A DNA stretch of 64,000 bases from Myxococcales bacterium (GTDB lineage Bacteria; Myxococcota_A; Bradymonadia; UBA7976; UBA1532). This document shows positions 62,598-64,000 of the stretch, in pieces (position 1 is the first letter of the stretch; each line of letters opens with the position of its first letter). The stretch spans positions 124,001 through 188,000 of the forward strand of contig JACKDN010000017.1 in the NCBI GenBank assembly GCA_020633465.1, given 5' to 3'. Made by a program: the position numbers and the translations under genes. The notes beneath the pieces were generated by a model, which worked only from the letters and a program-made list of their open reading frames with translations, did no database searches and was not told the DNA's origin.

Positions 62598-63364
62598 AAG
62601 GACACCTCGCCGTCCGGGCTGGTGCAGCGCCCGCTGATCGAGGCGCCCACCGACAGGCCGCAGCTCCACCGCCCGTTCGCGTCGTCGATGGTGAGCGCGT
62701 CGGGCGCGGCCGCGCCGTCCCAGCCCAGGATCAGGTGCCCCTCGGGCAGCACCACCCGGTGGCGCAGCCCGCCGGTCTCGATCGCCTGCAGCTCGATGCG
62801 GAAGGGCGCCGCGGCTTCGGCCCCTTGCGCCAGCGATCCGGTGAACGACAGCACGCCGGCGGACACCTCGTAGAACACGTCGCCGTCGAGGCGCAGCACG
62901 GCGTCGCCCGAGTCCGGCAGCGCGCAGCCGCGCGCCTCGCCCCAGACCGGCTGCTGCAGTCCACCGTCCGCCAGCAGGGCGAACAGCTCGATGGTGCCCT
63001 GGCGCCGATCGACGAGGTCGGGGGCCTGCCCCGGACAGACGTACTCGAGGCGCGCCCACCCGTCGAAGTCGGCGCTGAGCGCCTGCCGGCGCACGACCAG
63101 GCCGTCCTGCCGCGCTTCGGCCGCGCCGGTGAGCGACTCGACGATGTCGTCGACCGCGTCGGCCAGCGTCAGCGCCGTCCGCAGATCGGCGAGCGTCCGC
63201 TGCAGCGCATCGATGACCTGGGGCGCGTTCTCCTGCGTCAGCGGCGCCGTCGGACGCTCGTAGGCCTCGACGATGGCGCGCACGTCCGGCGGGGTGGGCG
63301 CCCGCTCGTCGTCGTGCACGCACGCGGTCAGCGCGAGCGCCAGGCCCAGCGTGGCGCGTCTCAC
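62594..63364 (-). CDS. Lipoprotein of the C-terminal envelope operon
   Basis: GTG at 63364 overlaps the upstream stop; VRRATLGLALALTAC is a lipoprotein signal. The 256-residue protein has a helical N-terminal half (VIDALQRTLADLRTALTLAD) and a beta-rich C-terminal half (GVLSFTGSL, FRIELQAIETGGLRHRV). No family recognised. Confidence 0.65.
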   Translation of the reverse strand: MRRATLGLALALTACVHDDERAPTPPDVRAIVEAYERPTAPLTQENAPQVIDALQRTLADLRTALTLADAVDDIVESLTGAAEARQDGLVVRRQALSADFDGWARLEYVCPGQAPDLVDRRQGTIELFALLADGGLQQPVWGEARGCALPDSGDAVLRLDGDVFYEVSAGVLSFTGSLAQGAEAAAPFRIELQAIETGGLRHRVVLPEGHLILGWDGAAAPDALTIDDANGRWSCGLSVGASISGRCTSPDGEVSF

Positions 63365-64000
63365 CGCCGCCGCCGAGGCCGCAGCAGCCCCAGCAGCCCC
63401 AGCAGCGCCCACGTCGCCGGCGCCGGCCCGTCGCCCGCGTCGCAGTCGCAGCCGTCGTCGCTGTTCTGGCTGTCGTCCTGATCGTTGCCGTCGCGATCGC
63501 TCAGATCGCCGCCGTCCGGCCGCACCCCGCCGTCGGGCCCGCCGCCCGGCGCGCCGCCGGCGCCCCCGCCCATGCCGCCGGCGCCGCCGCCCGCGTCCGC
63601 CTCGCCGCCGGGCACCGTCGGCTGCGGATCGTCGCCGTCCCGGATGCCATCGTCGTCGGAGTCGGGATCCCGCGGATCCGTCTCGCCCACGTCGACCACG
63701 CCGTTGCCGTTGCGATCCTCGGCGCCGTCGAACAGCCCGTCGGCGTCCGAGTCGGGATCGGTGGGATCCGTCTCGCCCTCGTCCAGCGCGCCGTTCTGGT
63801 TGCCGTCCTCGACCCCGTCGGGCAGGCCGTCGCCGTCGGTGTCCGCCTTGGTGGGATCGGTGGGGTTGGCCCCGCGCAGCTCGAGCCCGTCGCCCAGGCC
63901 GTCGCCGTCGGTGTCGGGATCGTTGGGATCCGTCTCGCCCTCGTCGACCATGCCGTTGCCGTTGACGTCCTCTTCGTCGTCGCCCAGGCCATCCTCGTCG
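63361..64000 (-). CDS. Thrombospondin type 3-like repeat protein with MYXO-CTERM tail, partial at right edge
   Basis: The gene runs off the right edge, so its start is missing. The visible 213 residues are Asp-rich calcium-binding repeats (DPxDPDTDGDGLxDG), then a Gly/Asp-rich linker and GCDCDAGDGPAPATWALLGL followed by an RPRRRR end. Cys-x-Cys, hydrophobic helix and Arg cluster are the MYXO-CTERM features. It would be processed and anchored at the cell surface. Its stop overlaps the next GTG start by GTGA. Confidence 0.85.
   Translation of the reverse strand, partial: DEDGLGDDEEDVNGNGMVDEGETDPNDPDTDGDGLGDGLELRGANPTDPTKADTDGDGLPDGVEDGNQNGALDEGETDPTDPDSDADGLFDGAEDRNGNGVVDVGETDPRDPDSDDDGIRDGDDPQPTVPGGEADAGGGAGGMGGGAGGAPGGGPDGGVRPDGGDLSDRDGNDQDDSQNSDDGCDCDAGDGPAPATWALLGLLGLLRPRRRR

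Overview
The window is a very G+C-rich bacterial chromosome segment that looks like Myxococcota (former Deltaproteobacteria). Three things point there. Two surface proteins end in MYXO-CTERM-like tails (GCDC, then a hydrophobic helix, then an Arg cluster), at the far right edge and at about 1.9 kb. There are many long lipoproteins built from repeated disulfide modules, MopE-type metal-binding repeats and thrombospondin-3 repeats. There is also a carotenoid cluster with CrtC and CrtD. Genes are densely packed, many overlap by GTGA or ATGA, and no gene-free stretch exceeds 300 bases. No rRNA, tRNA, CRISPR array or insertion sequence was seen.

Layout. 1-7948 (minus strand): a secreted-protein operon with a Cys-rich lipoprotein, a large glucose/sorbosone-dehydrogenase-like, diheme cytochrome c and lectin-module protein, and the start of another lectin-module protein. 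8185-9618: two Uma2-family proteins. 9674-16007: an M43-like metalloprotease lipoprotein with MopE repeats, and a second Cys-rich lipoprotein. 16267-24364: a TetR regulator and a carotenoid cluster (crtE, crtD, crtC, crtZ, crtB, crtI) with a quinone reductase inside it. 24513-25907: rpmB and map. 25909-32423: a zinc-type metal homeostasis locus (ZIP-like permease, His/Cys-rich small proteins, outer-membrane barrel, ZnuA-like binding protein, two metal-motif lipoproteins, Zur-like regulator) arranged around a divergent promoter with two TGCA-N7-TGCA operators.

32482-41704: a diguanylate cyclase, a degenerate MBL-like protein, PBP1A, TatB/TatC, a COG2509-like flavoprotein and an ebo-type TatD hydrolase. 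41860-53020: a phospholipase D-like lipoprotein, a zinc-ribbon/TM/ExbD-like protein, a PEGA-like protein, a pectinacetylesterase-like lipoprotein, a Tat-exported phosphoesterase, a small outer-membrane protein and a split biotin carboxylase/biotin carrier pair. 53126-59303: two more Cys-rich lipoproteins on either side of a GST-like gene. 59447-64000: a twin-CX3C membrane protein, a ketopantoate-reductase-like protein, exonuclease III, and a three-gene envelope operon that runs off the right edge.

Together the genes describe an organism investing heavily in its cell surface and in metal handling. The carotenoid set predicts a monocyclic, hydroxylated, 3,4-desaturated pigment (saproxanthin-like) if a lycopene cyclase exists elsewhere. 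Several reading frames change at G or C runs (2234-2239, 26825-27071, 45040-45240); this could be assembly error or real decay and should be resolved before these genes are interpreted.
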